Positions 5,133 to 5,329 of a DNA stretch of 5,329 bases are shown here, piece after piece. Origin of the DNA: Planctomycetaceae bacterium (lineage in GTDB: Bacteria > Planctomycetota > Planctomycetia > Pirellulales > Thermoguttaceae). A program made the position numbers and the translations under genes. Positions within the stretch are counted from its first letter, which is position 1; the number at the start of each line of letters is the position of its first letter. The notes below the pieces were generated by a model, which had not been told where the DNA came from, ran no database searches, and saw nothing but the letters and a program-made list of their open reading frames with translations. Location of the stretch: positions 1 through 5,329 of the forward strand of contig JAIRPZ010000303.1 of assembly GCA_031256755.1 (NCBI GenBank). Reading direction: 5' to 3'.

Positions 5133-5329
5133 CAGGGATTTATCAAACACGCAGTGTTTTGAAGCGTATAAACGGAGTAGATTTCATTCACACGGAGGTT
5201 CAAAATGACATCTCTCTCCACACTCGCAAACGTATTTACTCAACTGACCGACAAGCGTCACAAACGCGGCATTCGTTATCCGTTTCACGCCGTCTGTTCA
5301 CTTGTCTTTCTCGGTCTGCTCGCCCATAT
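5133..5329 (+). mobile_element. Left end of an ISAs1-family insertion sequence (partial)
   Basis: An ISAs1-like transposase gene starts at 5205 and runs off the window, so an IS left end must lie in the 140 bases after argH. CAGGG at 5133-5137 is a plausible tip, since ISAs1-family terminal repeats commonly begin this way, leaving about 70 bases to the ATG. The boundary is inferred, not proven; the transposase assignment is firmer than the end. Confidence 0.55.
5205..5329 (+). CDS. ISAs1-family transposase, N-terminal fragment (cut by window edge)
   Basis: Forty-one complete codons are visible. The pattern LANVFTQLTDKRHKRGIRYP followed by FHAVCSLVFLGLLAH matches the conserved N-terminal segment of ISAs1/H-repeat transposases ('f..l.DpR...g.ryPl..iL.l.llavlaG', the DDE_Tnp_1-associated domain). 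The DDE catalytic residues would lie beyond the edge. The start is set by a very good ribosome site: GGAGG at 5194-5198, six bases before ATG 5205, in contrast to the weak sites of argH and the thioesterase gene. Nothing shows whether the rest of the gene is intact. Confidence 0.75.
   Translation, partial: MTSLSTLANVFTQLTDKRHKRGIRYPFHAVCSLVFLGLLAH

Noticed and set aside
5104..5137. CCCTGCAAA / TTTTCAGGG inverted repeat
   Set aside because: Eight of nine positions pair, but there is no T-run after the second arm, so it is not a terminator; the second arm overlaps the possible IS tip, and the match may be chance.

Overview
This window joins the integrase end of an integrative, phage-derived element (left half, all on the minus strand) to a stretch of ordinary chromosome (right half, plus strand), with the left end of an insertion sequence at the right edge. 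The host is a bacterium of roughly 50% GC by eye. Weak or absent Shine-Dalgarno sequences ahead of the chromosomal genes, and the style of the proteins, would fit a PVC-type or other Gram-negative anaerobe. No marker gene here fixes the phylum, so this is a guess.

Left half, read leftward from the tRNA. A tRNA-Pro(TGG) gene with a good promoter ends in a strong 14-bp-stem terminator. Next come three GGNNCAAAA repeats spaced exactly 20 bp apart, and then a 404-residue tyrosine recombinase with a complete catalytic set. About 60 bp downstream lies a 278-residue protein whose N-terminal half looks like the Mu gp36 (DUF1320) head-tail connector family, with an extra C-terminal domain. After that comes an open frame running off the left edge that resembles Mu-type I proteins (prohead protease/scaffold). 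It has an in-frame internal ATG behind an excellent Shine-Dalgarno sequence, the layout used in Mu and lambda to make a separate scaffold from inside the protease gene. The layout suggests an element integrated at the 3' end of tRNA-Pro, with its integrase directly upstream of structural genes. The far attachment site lies outside the window.

Right half. A single-domain hotdog acyl-CoA thioesterase (YbgC/4HBT type) is followed by argH, argininosuccinate lyase, the last step of arginine synthesis. Each has its own -10 box (TATAAT), so they are probably separate transcription units. A perfect 12-bp tandem duplication lies in the thioesterase leader. Past argH is a possible terminator and then the 5' end of an ISAs1-family transposase gene with a strong ribosome binding site. 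Its CAGGG-starting upstream sequence is a candidate left end of the IS.

No CRISPR array, rRNA or riboswitch was seen. The most interesting material is the compact integrase/connector/protease-scaffold module, its 20-bp-phased repeats and the two-domain connector protein.
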